Notes: generated from the letters alone by a model not told the origin. DNA of 64,000 bases from Lutjanus erythropterus (GCA_020091685.1 CM034606.1:14679695-14743694); one strand, 5' to 3'; shown: positions 27,920 to 40,012, numbered from the stretch's first letter. Numbers and translations are program-made.

Positions 27920-28861
27920 GTACACATCTGTTGTAATGTTTGCTCCTTGTCAATGCTAGGCTCCAGTTTAGACAAATTAGCACCAGCTAGCGCCTTCATG
28001 GTAATGTAATGAACAACAGAACACTCACTTGTATGTCTGCCTGCACCCTGCGATGCTGGGGCTGCATGTAAATGCCCTTGTGTAAATGTCAGATTGTGAT
28101 TACTCCCTTTTTTAGGTAACTTTAAGTTTGACTTCTCACTTGCAGTGCGACTCTGCTGCTGCTGTACAGAGCAGACACTTTCAGTTTATAATTGTAGCAT
28201 CCATCATTTGACTACCTATTGATGACCCGCTGAGACAGTGGGGGCAGTGGGCATGTAATGTAATCAATGTATGCCCGAACACCGGGTACCATCAGTAACA
28301 CTGAACACCGCAGCGAGCCTTTTACCATGATATTACAAACTATTTCTGGTGCCTGCCTACACACGTTTCATCAATCAAATTACAACGCCGACATTGTCAG
28401 CTGAAACCAAACCTCATTCCACCCAAACAACACAAATGTAAGGGGTGATACTGGTGTAAAAAAAAAATTAAATGTAAAAAAAATCATTTTACTTTGCCAG
28501 TTACAATTTTGATCAAATACACACACGTCAAAACAAACACCAAGGCTAAATATTCTAATTTCTCAGCAAAAATTAATTTTAATTTCAGTGGGCCTTTAAC
28601 ACACAAATGAAGGCCTTGAGATAGCATCAAGCACATTTTACAGCACAAAACTCTGGTTCTTTCATAAAAGCTCTCTTATCTCCTGAGGGAGAATCAAGCA
28701 ACCCACCAACCACAAAAAGAGAAAAACTCTGGAGTTCATTTACATTTTGAACAAATATCCATGTATGCCTCTGCTAATACTTTTCATCCTTTAATTCACC
28801 AAACATAACCTCATCAAATATTAATTTTATTCTCTTGTTATTTTCTATTGCTTTCGATTGG

Positions 28862-28879
28862 GAAAAAAAAAAAAAAAAA
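28862..28879. repeat. Poly(A) homopolymer run
   Basis: Eighteen A residues, interrupted only at the ends. It has no upstream element that I can identify as a retroposon, so it is listed as simple sequence. Confidence 0.7.
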
Positions 28880-30339
28880 CTTGATGAGATGAAAATGCAC
28901 TTTTGTTTTGTTTCTCTCCCCCCAATTTGCTCAAGTGGAGCCAACTGGATAAACTCCATCAAACAAAACATAATAACAGGAAATTGTACACAAGGAACAT
29001 TTTCTCTCCCCACCTCCTCCTCCTCCTCCTTCTGTCTTTCCCACATGAAACTCTCCTGACATTAAGCTGTAACATCCACTGAGTCCGTGTATTTGTCCAG
29101 CCATACATCATTGAGACACCTTGACTTTTCTGTGGGGATTTAGAAATCATAACACCTCCCTGGACCACTATCGTCTTTACAACCACAGTCGTAAACACTT
29201 ACTGTCAGGAAAATCCCACGCAGCATCCAGCCCCGCTGCCTTTCATCCAACTTCACCTTTACTCACACATTTGTTTCCAGGGCCAGTGAATGCAAACAAA
29301 CTATGTGTCCCAGTTTAGATACAGATAAACAGTCGCCCCATTCATGTTGATTAGTCGGGTATGAAAATAACGAGGGTGACCCCTCTCTCATATTGACCTT
29401 TTGCCCTCTGTTGTCTATCTGTATCCTACTTTTCTGTTTAATTCTTCCTTTCAGTTATGAATTATTTACATTAAATGTGTTGCATTTATTATTTTTTTAG
29501 CACTTTTAACATTTTTTTTTAAATAAAATGCATTTTACTTACATTTAATTCATGTTTAGCACAGATCTTTAATTTCTTTTTCCAATTTTTGATATCTTGA
29601 ATATCCAGTAGGAATGAAAAAGGGATATACTCAAGTAAATTCACAATCTGCCCTAAAGCCTGCTGAGCACCGATTAAAGAAAGCATACACTGTAGCACCT
29701 CAGAGTGCAATGAGCAGTCTGCACCTATACAGTATGATTGTGAGAACGTTAACTGGCTGCTGCTGAAAAACAGTATGTTTCATTTGAATTTCATCAGAGA
29801 ACTTATTCCAGTCAAACACCGAGCAATGCCTTTGAGAAATCCTGCAGCTAGAAGCACAAGCTCACACAAGCCAACACCCACATGCTCATAATTAAAGGTG
29901 AATTGCACAGTCTGTGGCAATTTGCATCTGTGACGCTAATACATGGCTGCTGGAATTTCAGTAGGTAGGTCTGATATCAGATACAGGAGCTGTGATCAAG
30001 GCTACATTTCAGCAAGAACAGGGAAGTGGCAGTTACCATTACTTGCACATGTCTGCCCTTTGACTTGATTTTAACACCCAGATACAGTGTGAAAGCTTTC
30101 AGCTTTTAATGGACAAGTCTAAAAAGTAGAACTTACATGATTTGTCTACTTGAGCTTCCTTGTTATTTGGATTTTAAAGAAACTTAATATATTTCATCCA
30201 AAACTTTTAATGCATTACAAGTATTGATGTTAAGTTGACTGTATATTGCATAGTCCATAGGATCTACTGGAGATGGTTCTCTTGAGAGCTTATAAAGCTA
30301 ATTTATTGGATATAGCGCTTTAATTAGTTTGATCAATAC

Positions 30340-30560
30340 TCTATTACAGAGGATTTAAATGTGAATCGCAGGGAAAAGACAAGGCACTCATTTCACATGA
30401 ATGAACGATCATGTTTCAAAATGTCAGAGATTCAGCTGGCAGCAAGGCGATGCTGGATTTATTCTAGCTTAATAATTGATAAATTAATCGCCCGTGAATT
30501 CAAAAGCATAAAACATCCCTTTGTCAGAGGCTGGAGATTCAAGTCTTGCATGAAAAGCGT
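30340..30560. promoter_or_regulatory. Candidate conserved element just inside the intron
   Basis: A repeat-free stretch with CTAGCTTAATAATTGATAAA and TTAATCGCCCGTGAATTC, directly downstream of exon 1 in gene orientation. It could be a promoter-proximal enhancer. Evidence is texture and position only. Confidence 0.25.
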
Positions 30561-30643
30561 GTGTGTGAGAGCAGTCCAGGAGCTTTTGTATTTCACACAG
30601 ACGGACAGAAAGTAGAGGAAATCTTTAGAGAAAATCCGGTTAC

Positions 30644-31030
30644 CTCGCTCGGGGGTTCGGTGAGGATCTCAGCGCGCCTCCTGGGTTTGGGTTGATCTCA
30701 GGAGCTGAGGAGGAGGAGGAGGATGATGCTGAGCCACGGAGCGCACTTTTGCGCACTGCCGGTCCACATAGAAGAAAAGCGTCCGTCTCTCCTCTCGGCC
30801 ACTCTCATCACTGATTCATTTGAAAGCAGACACCAGGAGGGAACGGAGTCCTTCTTGTTTATTCAAAGTGGATAACTCGACTCCGTGTCCGGCTCACGCA
30901 GACGAGCCTGTGTCTGTTTACAGAAACGCGGGTAGAGTTGTGCCCGAGCCGCTGCTTTGCGTAGCAGACTGGAGGGAGCGGGGAGGAGCCGTCTGCCGTC
31001 AGATGATCAGGGCAAGGTGCTCTCCTCACT
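30644..31030 (-). other. Predicted first, non-coding exon of hs3st1 (CpG-rich)
   Basis: This is the only CpG-dense stretch I see: about 26 CpGs in some 380 bases, against very few elsewhere. On the minus strand it ends GCGAG followed by GTAACC at 30643, a good 5' splice donor. It has no long frame open toward the coding exon. With an acceptor at 2799 it gives a leader exon, an intron of about 27.8 kb and a single coding exon, a layout like that of mammalian HS3ST1. The start is placed 26 bases from the TATA box. The exon assignment is inference from sequence signals. Confidence 0.55.
30698..30808 (-). CDS. Upstream ORF of 36 codons in predicted exon 1 (putative)
   Basis: An ATG at 30808 opens a 36-codon frame ending TGA at 30700-30698. 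It has a second in-frame ATG at 30769. The C-terminal half is hydrophobic (WLSIILLLLLSS), produced by a CTC repeat that is the complement of the GAG/AGG run at 30708-30723. Its ATG overlaps the stop of a three-codon frame (ATG AAT CAG TGA, 30819-30808) in the form TGATG, which would allow termination-reinitiation. It lies wholly inside the predicted leader, so it is a candidate translational control element rather than a protein gene. Confidence 0.35.
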   Translation of the reverse strand: MRVAERRDGRFSSMWTGSAQKCAPWLSIILLLLLSS

Positions 31031-31060
31031 GATACTCTGCAATCCCCAGCCTTATAGAGC
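31025..31060 (-). promoter_or_regulatory. Predicted core promoter of hs3st1: TATA box and initiator
   Basis: Minus-strand TATAAG occupies 31056-31051. An initiator-like TATCAGTG places +1 near 31030, about 26 bases downstream of the first T. The CpG-rich exon follows at once. This agrees with a CpG-island promoter carrying a TATA box. Position of the start site is inferred. Confidence 0.45.
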
Positions 31061-31479
31061 TGCAGTTCACACTTTAACACACTAATCCCTATCTAATCAT
31101 CTGCTTCCAGCGGGCAAGGCTACTTACACTGACACTCATACTTGTTTGAGTATTATACTTGTGTTTAAGCGCATGTGCATCTGTGGCGAAGTGATAACAG
31201 CTTCAGACAAAATCTAATATTGTAACTCAAAAATCCATGTGAAACAAACAATGACATTAAGCTGACAGTAATATTATATATGACCGAATATTCATGTTAT
31301 TGTAGCTACAGCACACAAGCCATGCTGATACTTTCTATCAAAACAAGCACATCATGACAGAACTGTAATGTAAACTAAAGTAAAATTACAGATCTGCTTC
31401 TTCCCCATTTAAAAACAACATCTAGACCAGATCTACTAGGTAAAGTATTTTGCACAGAGTTATTGTAATACTGTAGGCA

Positions 31480-31830
31480 GACACTATGATTTGTGTCCCT
31501 AATTACCCTCTAAGAAAGTCTAATGATCGTCCAACAGCGGGTAACAACACACTTTATTGCACAGAACAGTTCTGTTCTAATGTGTCCCTAATTGCCCGAA
31601 GACTAATAAGGGTCTAATAAAGGGTCTAAGGGTCTGTCTAATAATAAATATTCTTTTTCATTTTTTGTCTAGTTTGATACAAAGTGTATCTTATTACATT
31701 TTGTAAGGGTGCCATTAGGTGTATGGTGCCTAATTAGGTCATAACTGTGTTTACTGTCTAATACAGAACATATTATTTCGAGTTTTACAGTGTTACATCT
31801 TATTAGTGTATTGTAAAATAAAGTGCAATC
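31480..31830. mobile_element. Interspersed repeat, family F copy 1
   Basis: It shares with 34294-34652 the blocks TCTAAGAAAGTCT, ACACTTTATTGCACAGAACAG (there ACACTTTAGTTTACAGTACAG), TGTGTCCCTAATTGCCC and GCCATTAGGTGTATGGTG. It ends in GTGTATTGTAAAATAAAGTG, the inverted copy of the other element's start. The left end is degraded. Non-coding. Confidence 0.55.
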
Positions 31831-32034
31831 AAAAATTAGATATACACATGCAACTGCAAAAGCCAGTGGTGCAATGTATCTAAGTATTACTACTTGTTAT
31901 TACTTATCTGACAGCTTTATGTAGGGCAGGGTACAATAACTTTTACTATCAAAGAATGATTTTTGGTCACAAAAAGCAAAAGTAATCTATCTCGAGTCAC
32001 AACTATTAAATTCTCTTCTTTCCTGACAATAATT

Positions 32035-32065
32035 TTTTTTATTATCATTATTATTATTATTATTT
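32035..32065. repeat. (ATT)n-type microsatellite, imperfect
   Basis: A T run followed by TTATCATTATTATTATTATT. Simple sequence; the unrelated frames crossing it are artefacts. Confidence 0.7.
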
Positions 32066-32127
32066 TGGATTTGGTATTCATAGGGAGACTCAAGAGAAAA
32101 GCCATTGGCAAATATTATGGGAGCTTA

Positions 32128-32319
32128 CACACCGCTTCATCTCACGCTCCCCTTCCAAGCGTGTAGGAGAACCTACAGTGGCCACAAAACTCACAGCTCA
32201 TTATAAGATCACAAACACAACAATTTTTATTTTCAGATGATTATACACTAATGAACATGGTCCATTTCTGCTATATTCTGCCAATAAATCCATGTAAATC
32301 TTACACACTGGACCTTTAA
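32128..32319 (-). mobile_element. MITE fragment ending in ACACTGGACCTTTAA
   Basis: The right end reads CTTACACACTGGACCTTTAA, and the left part contains GAACCTACAGTGGCCACAAA. I remember both as belonging to one abundant percomorph element whose start reads TTAAAGGTCCAGTGTGTAAG. TTAA closes the right end at 32316-32319; the left end is eroded. Confidence 0.5.
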
Positions 32320-33129
32320 GTATTCTTTTATAGGTTGTGAAAATCCTACTTCTTTGGCCAAAAGAAACTTCAAGAAAATTCATCATCACAATGCCCAAAA
32401 CGGGGCTGTTTTTCTGACACCATGAAAAATTGAGTTTTTAGAGATATGTGGTTCTCACGGGACAACATGACAAACATGGTCTTATAGAATACAGTGCAGT
32501 GCTTTAGATTAAACTATGCATCCTTTCATAAAGTAGGGCCAGTTAAAATTCACTCAGCCTCAAGCATCTACAGCAGTAAAATGAAACATACACATTTATG
32601 CAGCAGTAACATTAAACCAAAAACACAATATATACTAGTAAAACACTGACAGGGAACATTTATCTGTAGAATGACTACTTTTACTCTTCATACCATAAGT
32701 AAATTGTGCTGATAATACTTACATTTACTCCAGTAAGGTTTTAAATGCTGGATTTTTACTTGTAGATTTTCATATTGTGGTGTTGCTAGAAAAGGATCTG
32801 AATACTTCCGATAGAGGCACTTTAATTCTAAACTGTGCTGCCAGCAGAAAAAGCATGCCAAGGTCATCATAACATCACCACCACAACAAGTATCACACCA
32901 TTATAACTTTGTGGAGAAATTTTATACCAGATTGTAAACATGAAGTTCAGTCCACTCTGAGCCTTAGGACTAAAAATTTTGAAAAGAAAGCCTGGATGGC
33001 TTTTTGGAATTTAATAAATTCTAGGGACTACAGTTCAGGTTCTATTGAGTGTGATTCAGAAAATTGTTAGCGGCTGGAAAGCAAAAGTGTTTATAGCTGC
33101 TCTGAACATCTGACACTAATACTTTTTCA

Positions 33130-33475
33130 TTTCAACATGCAAAACTTTTCCTACGTTCACACCTAACGTCCAGCATCCGGTGGATTTTTGGAAACGCTGC
33201 TGACCTTATTTAAGTTTGGTCACTCCAAGCTTATGTTTTAGGTTGGACAGGTGCACTTGCATTTGTTTCCTGATTGGATAAATCAGTCACAACACGCCCT
33301 TCCCTGATTCATCACACTGATATCACATGACACTTTTTCCGGAAGAAAAAGCATCATCAGCCTTGACTAGGAGTGGTTAATTCAACATGGACAAAAAATT
33401 ACAGGCGTTGCTGACCTTGTTGTCTATGTGTTACTTTCAGTAGCAGCTCCACCTTGTCGTCAGTCTAAGAAAAGA
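33130..33475. mobile_element. Possible DNA-transposon remnant, unclassified
   Basis: It opens CTACGTTCACACCTAACGTC, a phrase typical of the termini of several fish DNA elements, and runs to a block with AACATGGACAAAAAATTAC. No inverted partner of the opening was found, so the limits and class are uncertain. Confidence 0.3.
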
Positions 33476-33789
33476 AATGTGTGGTCTTACTTTTAGCCAT
33501 TGCCGTCCTTCGTTTATTGTACTGTTGCATTATGTGGCTGGAGAAAAAAAGAGAGTACCTGGCCCTGTTCTCAACGCTGCATTCCTAACCAATTATAGTG
33601 TAAAGTGGTTGTCTTTGTCACAAGTTACAGAAACAGTCGGACCTCTTAAAGAGGTCACTGTACTCCAAATCGAGTGCTCGTCTGAAATCCCGTCGCTAAC
33701 ACCTTTCCACTCCCGAGGTGACAAAATAAGCAGTGTTTGAACTTTTCTCTCATGGTCTCTTTTTTCCATTCTTAATGCACCTAGTTCTG

Positions 33790-33885
33790 TCACTTTCTGT
33801 GAGTGTACAATCGAGTACAACACTATAAATGCCCTCCAGGAGAGACTGTCTGAAAATGTGCACCGCTATCCTTATAGTTAAACAT
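33790..33885. repeat. Dispersed repeat, family G copy 1
   Basis: AGGAGAGACTGTCTGAAAAT with GTGCACCGCTATCC and TAGTTAAAC matches AGGAGAAACTGTCTGAAAGT with GTGCACCATTATAT and TATTTAAAC at 58161-58206. Same orientation. The family is not identified. Confidence 0.45.
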
Positions 33886-34293
33886 CTTGCACCTCTGTAT
33901 GACGGCAGGCTTTTCACCTCGTCTTCGATCGTGGCTTTTAACAGCCATGAACACATTTTCCTCCCGTTCCACTCGGATGGGACCTGGAAACTGTAGGGGT
34001 CATACAGTAGCATGTAATTTATATCTCTCAGCGAACCCTCACCCAGGACTGTCAACCTGGAAGACACCGTTCCCATCAGGATGAAAAAGTCTCATCACAG
34101 GATACGGGTGATCACTGAGAATGACTTTGTATTGATTTTCAGTGACCCTTCCCTCTAAGGGCACAAGTGGCAGGAATATCTCCCACACTTAATAGCATAT
34201 CTGCATCCCTTATTTTCTTCCACTCTTTTATTCAGGTTTTTGATGCATCATCAGTCTGCACTTAGTCTAGAGATTTTGCAAAGGACTGACGGT

Positions 34294-34652
34294 CTCACTT
34301 TATTTCACAGTACACTAATAAGACGTTAACATGCCTTAATTTGCATCAAATTAGATAAAAACTATTGTTTTGTGAAAGAGTTCTAAGAAAGTCTTATAAG
34401 GGTCTAATGATAGGAAAAAATACACTTTAGTTTACAGTACAGTTCCTGTTGTATTGTGTCCCAAATCACCCTTTAAGAAAATGTATAGAGAAAAGAAAAT
34501 AGATACGGCTTCTTACAAATTGTACCATTAGCTGTATGGTGTCAAATCAGAGTATGCTGTCTAATGGAAAACATATTTTTTGTAGTTTTTGGCTAATTTA
34601 AAATAAAGTACAGCTTGTACTTTCCTATTAGTGTACTGTAAAATGTGAAGTG
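34294..34652. mobile_element. MITE with ACAGTACACTAATA inverted ends, family F copy 2
   Basis: The left end CTCACTTTATTTCACAGTAC continues ACTAATA. The right end, read in reverse, is CACTTCACATTTTACAGTAC and then ACTAATAGG. This is a clear terminal inverted repeat of about 28 bases. The interior matches 31480-31830. Non-coding, and no obvious TTAA flank. Confidence 0.6.
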
Positions 34653-35982
34653 TGGTGTATGGTACATTATGAGGCAGTGACTAGGTGGTATTCTTTGCCC
34701 CTTACAGATATCTCCACATGTTATGCTTGTCTCAGAAATTATTGATTTTTTTTTCTCTACCCGACAAAGAGAAAATTGAAGCAGTCTGTCTTCAACTTCA
34801 GCCCACACTCATTAACATAAGCACGTTACCAAACTTCAGTCTCTCACTCTGTTAACATCTGCTTGAGTTTGTAAGTCTAAAAAAAGACTCATCACCTCAC
34901 AGGTGGGACATAATGTCTGAAAAAGACAAAGCTCTTTTACAAGGAAAGGGTCAGATATGCCTGGGAGCGACATGTGAATCAAAAATCCCCATTCATAATA
35001 GAAGTGTAGGTGTGTGTCTAACATCCCCATTGACTGCACTGACTGCTTCCTACAGTAGACCATCTCAGAATCTGAGCTGTAGTAGCCGGATGCCTAAAAT
35101 GAGAGCAAAAAGGGAGGGCAAGTGAAGGGCGCATTTATATTTCAACAGCCCAGTCCACATTTAGAGAAAGGCAGAAAGACAGAGATCGTATTTGATTGGT
35201 TAAAAATGTATGGTGTTTGTACGACAAAAGATGGCAGCTGGCGTAGATCTTAATGCTGGGAAATGGGGACACTGAATAAGTCGCAGCCTAGTCAGCAGCA
35301 GTGTGGTTGGCATGGGAATCCAAATCTGGGAAAAAAGTCAGTTTAGCTTTAATTGAGCACAAAAGAGCCCTTTCAAGTGACAGGGTAACAGTTTGGGGAG
35401 TGGAAACTAAAATTCTGTCCTTCTTAATAAAATATAGTGCTGTGCTAGATAAAAAATGCCGGGAAATGGGAAATCTAGAACCCCAAGGGTTTCTGACCCT
35501 ACTTTGAGCCCTACTGGGGTGCAAGAGATGGAACAGTTGCAGGCTGTACTGTGCAGTGTGCAGATGTATTTGATAATTTATCAGGCGCCTGGTCTCTGAG
35601 CAGCAGTGATAACCTGCAGCCCACAGTCAGCAAGACACCTTGAGTCACAATGTCTCAAACTCAAAATGAACTTTTCATGCTTACTCAATGATATTTTGAT
35701 AGATAAAGGCAATATTTCCAAATCATACCCTTAATACTATTAACTTTTCAGGGGAGAATCTGACATTAAATATGCAGTACAAGATATCTATTGAAAAGGG
35801 ATTTTATAACTTTCATACTCATTTCACTGGTATTTCACCCTGCATGGTCTCTTTTTTCTTTGTTACACGGAATCAGTCAATTAGTTTTGTTTATTATCCT
35901 TTTGGAAATTCTCTTTGTTTCTGTGGCAACTGCCAGAAAAGTACAACTACAACAGAAACATTATTACAGTGTAAGACAAATA

Positions 35983-37319
35983 TTAACGTTGATAGACTGG
36001 ATTATTTGATGTGGGGTTTTATGAGGTACTTATCATTAATCAGTGTAAAGTAGATGGAGGTCGGCACACCTCCAGTTAGGAAAAGCAGAGAGGGATATCA
36101 GCATGGAGGCTGAACTACTGTGGAGAGCATCAGCAACAAAATGTACTTTAGCCATGAAAAAAGTCCACATAAGAAAAATCAGTATCCGTTTTAAGTGTAT
36201 GCTATATTTAGAAAATTTTCAGTGCTTTACCTTGCTGCATGAGTTAGTAAATAGTTACAATTAGTAGTTACTTGTCTCAAAATTTTTGCCAGTTACTAGA
36301 TTATAAAAGTAAGTGGTTACTAGAAAGGGTTATTTTATGTTACTTTTATGTTTACTGTAGTTACATTATTACAGGGACAGCGGTCAATTTTTTTTATCTA
36401 TCATTGCACCTATTATCACTGATAGGAGTAATTTTTCCAACCACCAGAGGGCAGCAACATTTGCCAGTAAGCTTCACTTTTAATGCCGATATAGTTTAGA
36501 CACTAGGATTTAGTAGAAGAGGTCCACATGAAGCTAGATTTGTTAACTACCAATTTGCAACAGTAGTTATTAAATAATTTTAAAAATAATTTTTCATGTG
36601 ATGAAAAGCAAGTTCACATCACCCAAACTTCCCCACCCCACCGTAAGTGGTTTGTCTGTTGCGTCTGCTGTACTCTGCAGTTGTCCCCTGTTTTCAGATA
36701 AGACAAAGTAATGAGTAACAAACCTGTTAAATTGTGATTGAATTGTGATTCTGTTATTAATTTGAGAAAAATAATTACTTACATGTCAAGTAGTGGAATT
36801 ACAGTAACTCTCAATACTGGCCGTCAGACTGTCTTCTGACAGGACACTGCTGATATATAAGCTAAATATTGCTCTCTCTCACTCAAGCAGACTCCTTTTG
36901 CAAAATCAGTAATTCTATCTTGTAGAATACTGGAGTTGCTGCTCTGCCACTGCCTAAACAAACTGAAAGATTGAGGCATCATTAGACCAGCAACCTCTTT
37001 GTTCTGTGAGGTAAAATAAATGATTTTGCCAATGGAGTTTGGTAGGTTTCGAGAGAGTGATATTTGGGTTATGTAACCAGATGTCTGATGGCAAAGTAAA
37101 GTAATAAAAATATTCTAAATATAGAGTATACAGCATGGCTAAACATTTTTTTCTTTTATTCTGTCTACAGCAGTACATTGCTCATCTTCCATGCTGGTGT
37201 CCGTCTCTGTTTCTACAAACTGGGGGTGTGCTGACTGCCATCTACTGCAGCTAATACACTGACTAATCGATCAGTTTGTCATACAACCCCACTTCAAATA
37301 ATCTGAACTATCCCTTTAA
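35983..37319. mobile_element. TTAA-flanked foldback MITE, family C copy 2, with internal insertion
   Basis: Bounded by TTAA at 35983-35986 and 37316-37319. The left arm (TGTGGGGTTTTATGAGGTAC, then AGTAGATGGAGGTCGGCAC) is the inverted copy of the right arm (reverse reading GTGGGGTTGTATGACAAACT, then AGTAGATGGCAGTCAGCAC). The arms extend for about 200 bases, as far as CTATATTTAGAAAATTTTC / CTATATTTAGAATATTTTT. Compared with copy 1 at 17937-18556 it has an additional block of about 660 bases, roughly 36230-36890, that I cannot classify. Confidence 0.65.
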
Positions 37320-39207
37320 ACCCCAAAGTGCTCCTGAGCATCACCAGCGATCAAGAATTAAGTCTAACAAAATGCAAGTGACACACACCTCCTACAGCGG
37401 GATTTGTTTAACAGAGCTACACTGGAAGGTACAAAGTAGTGACCTAGATAATTTGTGACACCGACCCTACATGCATTTGAGTGCTTGCCCGTCTCTACCA
37501 CCTGCCACTGTTTTTTTAAGTAATTTGAGCTTTCTGTGTTTCTCATTGCTGAATGTTGTGTAATCAGCGTCTGCAACCAGAGAACTGCACCAGTGCTGTT
37601 CAGACTTGTCCCATCGTGGCCTGGAAAAGACTCCCGCTGATGAAATTTTCATTGAGCAGATGAAGCTGAGTGTAGTTTCATAATTCCCCGGCGAGTTGCA
37701 TCAGCATGTACTGATATCGTCCTATCAAGACCTACAAAAAGCGGATTTGATGTCTTGATAGCTGAGGGAACCTATCCTGTTTGAGGATGATCCTTCCCAA
37801 GATGCTTTGGGCTTTGGTATACATGCACAATGATTGAAATGTTGTTTCGGATCATTGTGGCACTTTTCCGTCAGAGAAATTCATTGTCCCTTAACTGTCA
37901 ATACAACAATGCCTTCTGGTTGAAATGACTAAAAGACAAACAGCTTCGAAGAAATGCCCAACAGGGATTTGGCTGCTTGAATGTCTTACGTGAACTACAG
38001 AATGCAGATATTTTAAAACAATAGATTCTCTAAAAAAGAGTGGGATGCATCTATAACTGATACTGAGGGGATCCCAGCATCCCCATTTCTTCTTGTACTA
38101 CAACATTTACTAGTAAAATCCCTTTAAAGCACGTATTCAAAATTTAATGCTGATTCAAACGTGAAGAGATGGCTAGAATCATATTTGGCTCATGCAAGTA
38201 CAAATATGATTTGTTCAGTCATACATCACAACATGCTGTGAGTCTAATTCCCATATTTCACTTCTACTTTTGAAAAGTATTTCTTACATGGCCTCGAATG
38301 TGTTCAGATATTTTAATGTGGGAGTAAAACAAAGAAACATTTCTATTGCTTTTGGCACTACGAGTCTTGCCAAACTGTTGCAACTGTGGCATATGCTTCA
38401 TGTTTATTTAAACATTTGGAAATCAGAGGATTCTCTTGGTTAACAGTGGGTCAATCTGATATTCTTCACTAGGCTACATTTCATATGACTACAACTTAGG
38501 ATGGCTATTTTTCCACAATACTTTCACACTCAAACTGCTTTTTGATGCTCCAAAAGAAAAAAACTCCAACTATTAACCTCACAGAGAAGACAGTATCATT
38601 GAATGTTTTTACATGCATGTCACATTAAACATTTAACGTGTGATTAAAAGTTAAGTCTGTGTTTATTTGCCCTAAACAGCCAATGCCAACTGCACAGAAG
38701 TTAACTGTCTGTTTCTAGCAACATACAGACTGACCATGTGTGTGCAGCCATGTGTAACTCACCAGTTTTTCTGTTGTCTATGCACAAATATGAGGTGAAG
38801 CCAAACAGCCTCTGTTGAAACATTTTCAATTTGTTTTGATTTTCATCAAATGCTAGAATAGGTTATGTATTTTAGAAGCATTTTATTTTTGTTTGAACTG
38901 TACATTTCGGCAATAAATCAAATACTCTGCCATAAAAGAGAACAACCTAATATTTATTGCTATAGCAGGCAAGAGCCCATCAAATCATTTCATTTGACCC
39001 AAAACAAATGACTGGATGACCTACCTGCCAGTCTACCTATGTGTCTGCACACCCTCTGTCTGTGCACTCATTGCACATGACTCGAGTCCTCCATAAGGCT
39101 GAGTAGATATGCTCATACTCTGGCCATTTTTCAAGTCAAAGCTGTAAACTTTCCTATTGAGGTTCCTATTGGACGGCTTACTCTACCTAGAAATGGCTAA
39201 AAAATTG

Positions 39208-39344
39208 TATTGTACTGTACTTGTACCTGTACTTCTGCACTTTTTGAATTGTAAATCTTTTATGTATTTTTATTTTCCTGTCAAGCACATTGAATCTCCC
39301 TGCCTATGAAATGTGCTCAACAAATAAAGTTGCCTTGCCTTGCC
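39208..39344 (+). mobile_element. 3' tail of a LINE-like retroelement with TTGCC microsatellite end
   Basis: The stretch reads CTGTACTTGTACCTGTAC, then TGAAATGTGCTCAACAAATA and AAGTTGCCTTGCCTTGCC. A terminal AAATAAAGTTG followed by short tandem copies is the usual 3' end of L2/CR1/Rex-like LINEs in fish. The rest of the element is missing (5' truncation). The class is from memory. Confidence 0.5.
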
Positions 39345-39844
39345 TGAAGCTACAACGGGCTAGATGCAATGTTCAGAAAGTTCAGCTAAAATTTACCAAT
39401 ACTGACAGTTGTACTGACAATAGCCATGCTCATTGTTTACATTTGTTATGACAATGTTAGGTGTATTCTTTCATGCGAATGAGACATAGTGGGATACAGT
39501 TTTCGATGACAGCACTGCACTGCACTGCTCTCTTCAGTGCTGTCTTCTGGATTCATCCTGCAGCAGTTTTCAGGCAGTGGATTCATGTGTTTTGGGGGAG
39601 TGGCTTTGGAGACAGGCCTCAAAAGAGAGTGTGGGATTATCATATGATCACATGTTATACCAGAAATATTCATTCAGATATGCATCAACCTTATATTTAA
39701 TCTCCATTAATTAAAAGTTCTCCTGTTCCTCAGATGCAAGATGCAACATCCTATGGAACTAGCTGGAACTGTGGAGTTGGGTGATAATACTCTTTTATAT
39801 TATACTCAAAATACACAAGATTTGAGTCTGTTTTTTTAATAATT

Positions 39845-40012
39845 TTTGTGGGCTTTTTGACTTTATTTTGACAGAAAGGAAAGGAGGTAGAGACAGAGAG
39901 GATGACATGCAGAAAAGGGCCGCAGGCTGGAAACCGAACCTGGGCCGCCGCAGAAGACTGATAGCCCCAGTACATGGGAGGCATGCTCCACCAGCTGAGC
40001 CACCGGGGTGCC
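39845..40012 (-). mobile_element. tRNA-derived SINE
   Basis: On the minus strand the head reads GGCACCCCGGTGGCTCAGC. A polymerase III A box (TGGCTCAGCTGG) lies at 40002-39991 and a B box (GGTTCGGTTTCC) at 39940-39929. The spacing of about 50 bases fits a tRNA-like promoter. The body continues TTCTGCATGTCATCCTCTCT and ends in an AATAAAG tail near 39855. It is not a working tRNA gene: there is no closing acceptor stem or anticodon arm. Frames on both strands across it are incidental. Confidence 0.7.

Larger units (their letters stand above)
2799..30643 (-). other. Predicted first intron of hs3st1 (about 27.8 kb)
   Basis: The intron is bounded by GT at 30643-30642 and AG at 2800-2799 on the minus strand. 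I saw no frame with recognisable protein similarity and no second gene within it. It is a mosaic of degraded interspersed repeats, listed separately, and repeat-poor AT-rich stretches that may hold enhancers. Stretches not listed separately (for example 2840-3990, 4740-5980, 10500-15660, 28000-30340) hold no feature I can name beyond short homopolymer runs such as A at 28862-28879 and CTC repeats at 29012-29030. Confidence 0.5.

Noticed and set aside
28774..29198. Frames with Glu/Arg-rich and Ser-rich runs
   Set aside because: Generated by the A run and the CTC repeat at 28862-29030; simple sequence rather than a gene.
33750..34076. 108-codon open frame on the minus strand
   Set aside because: Part of it overlaps a dispersed repeat also found at 58075-58210. 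The peptide has no family resemblance that I can name, and no splice sites frame it well.
39929..40002. Possible tRNA gene, because A and B boxes are present
   Set aside because: No cloverleaf can be drawn with a closing acceptor stem and anticodon arm. The SINE body and tail follow the boxes.
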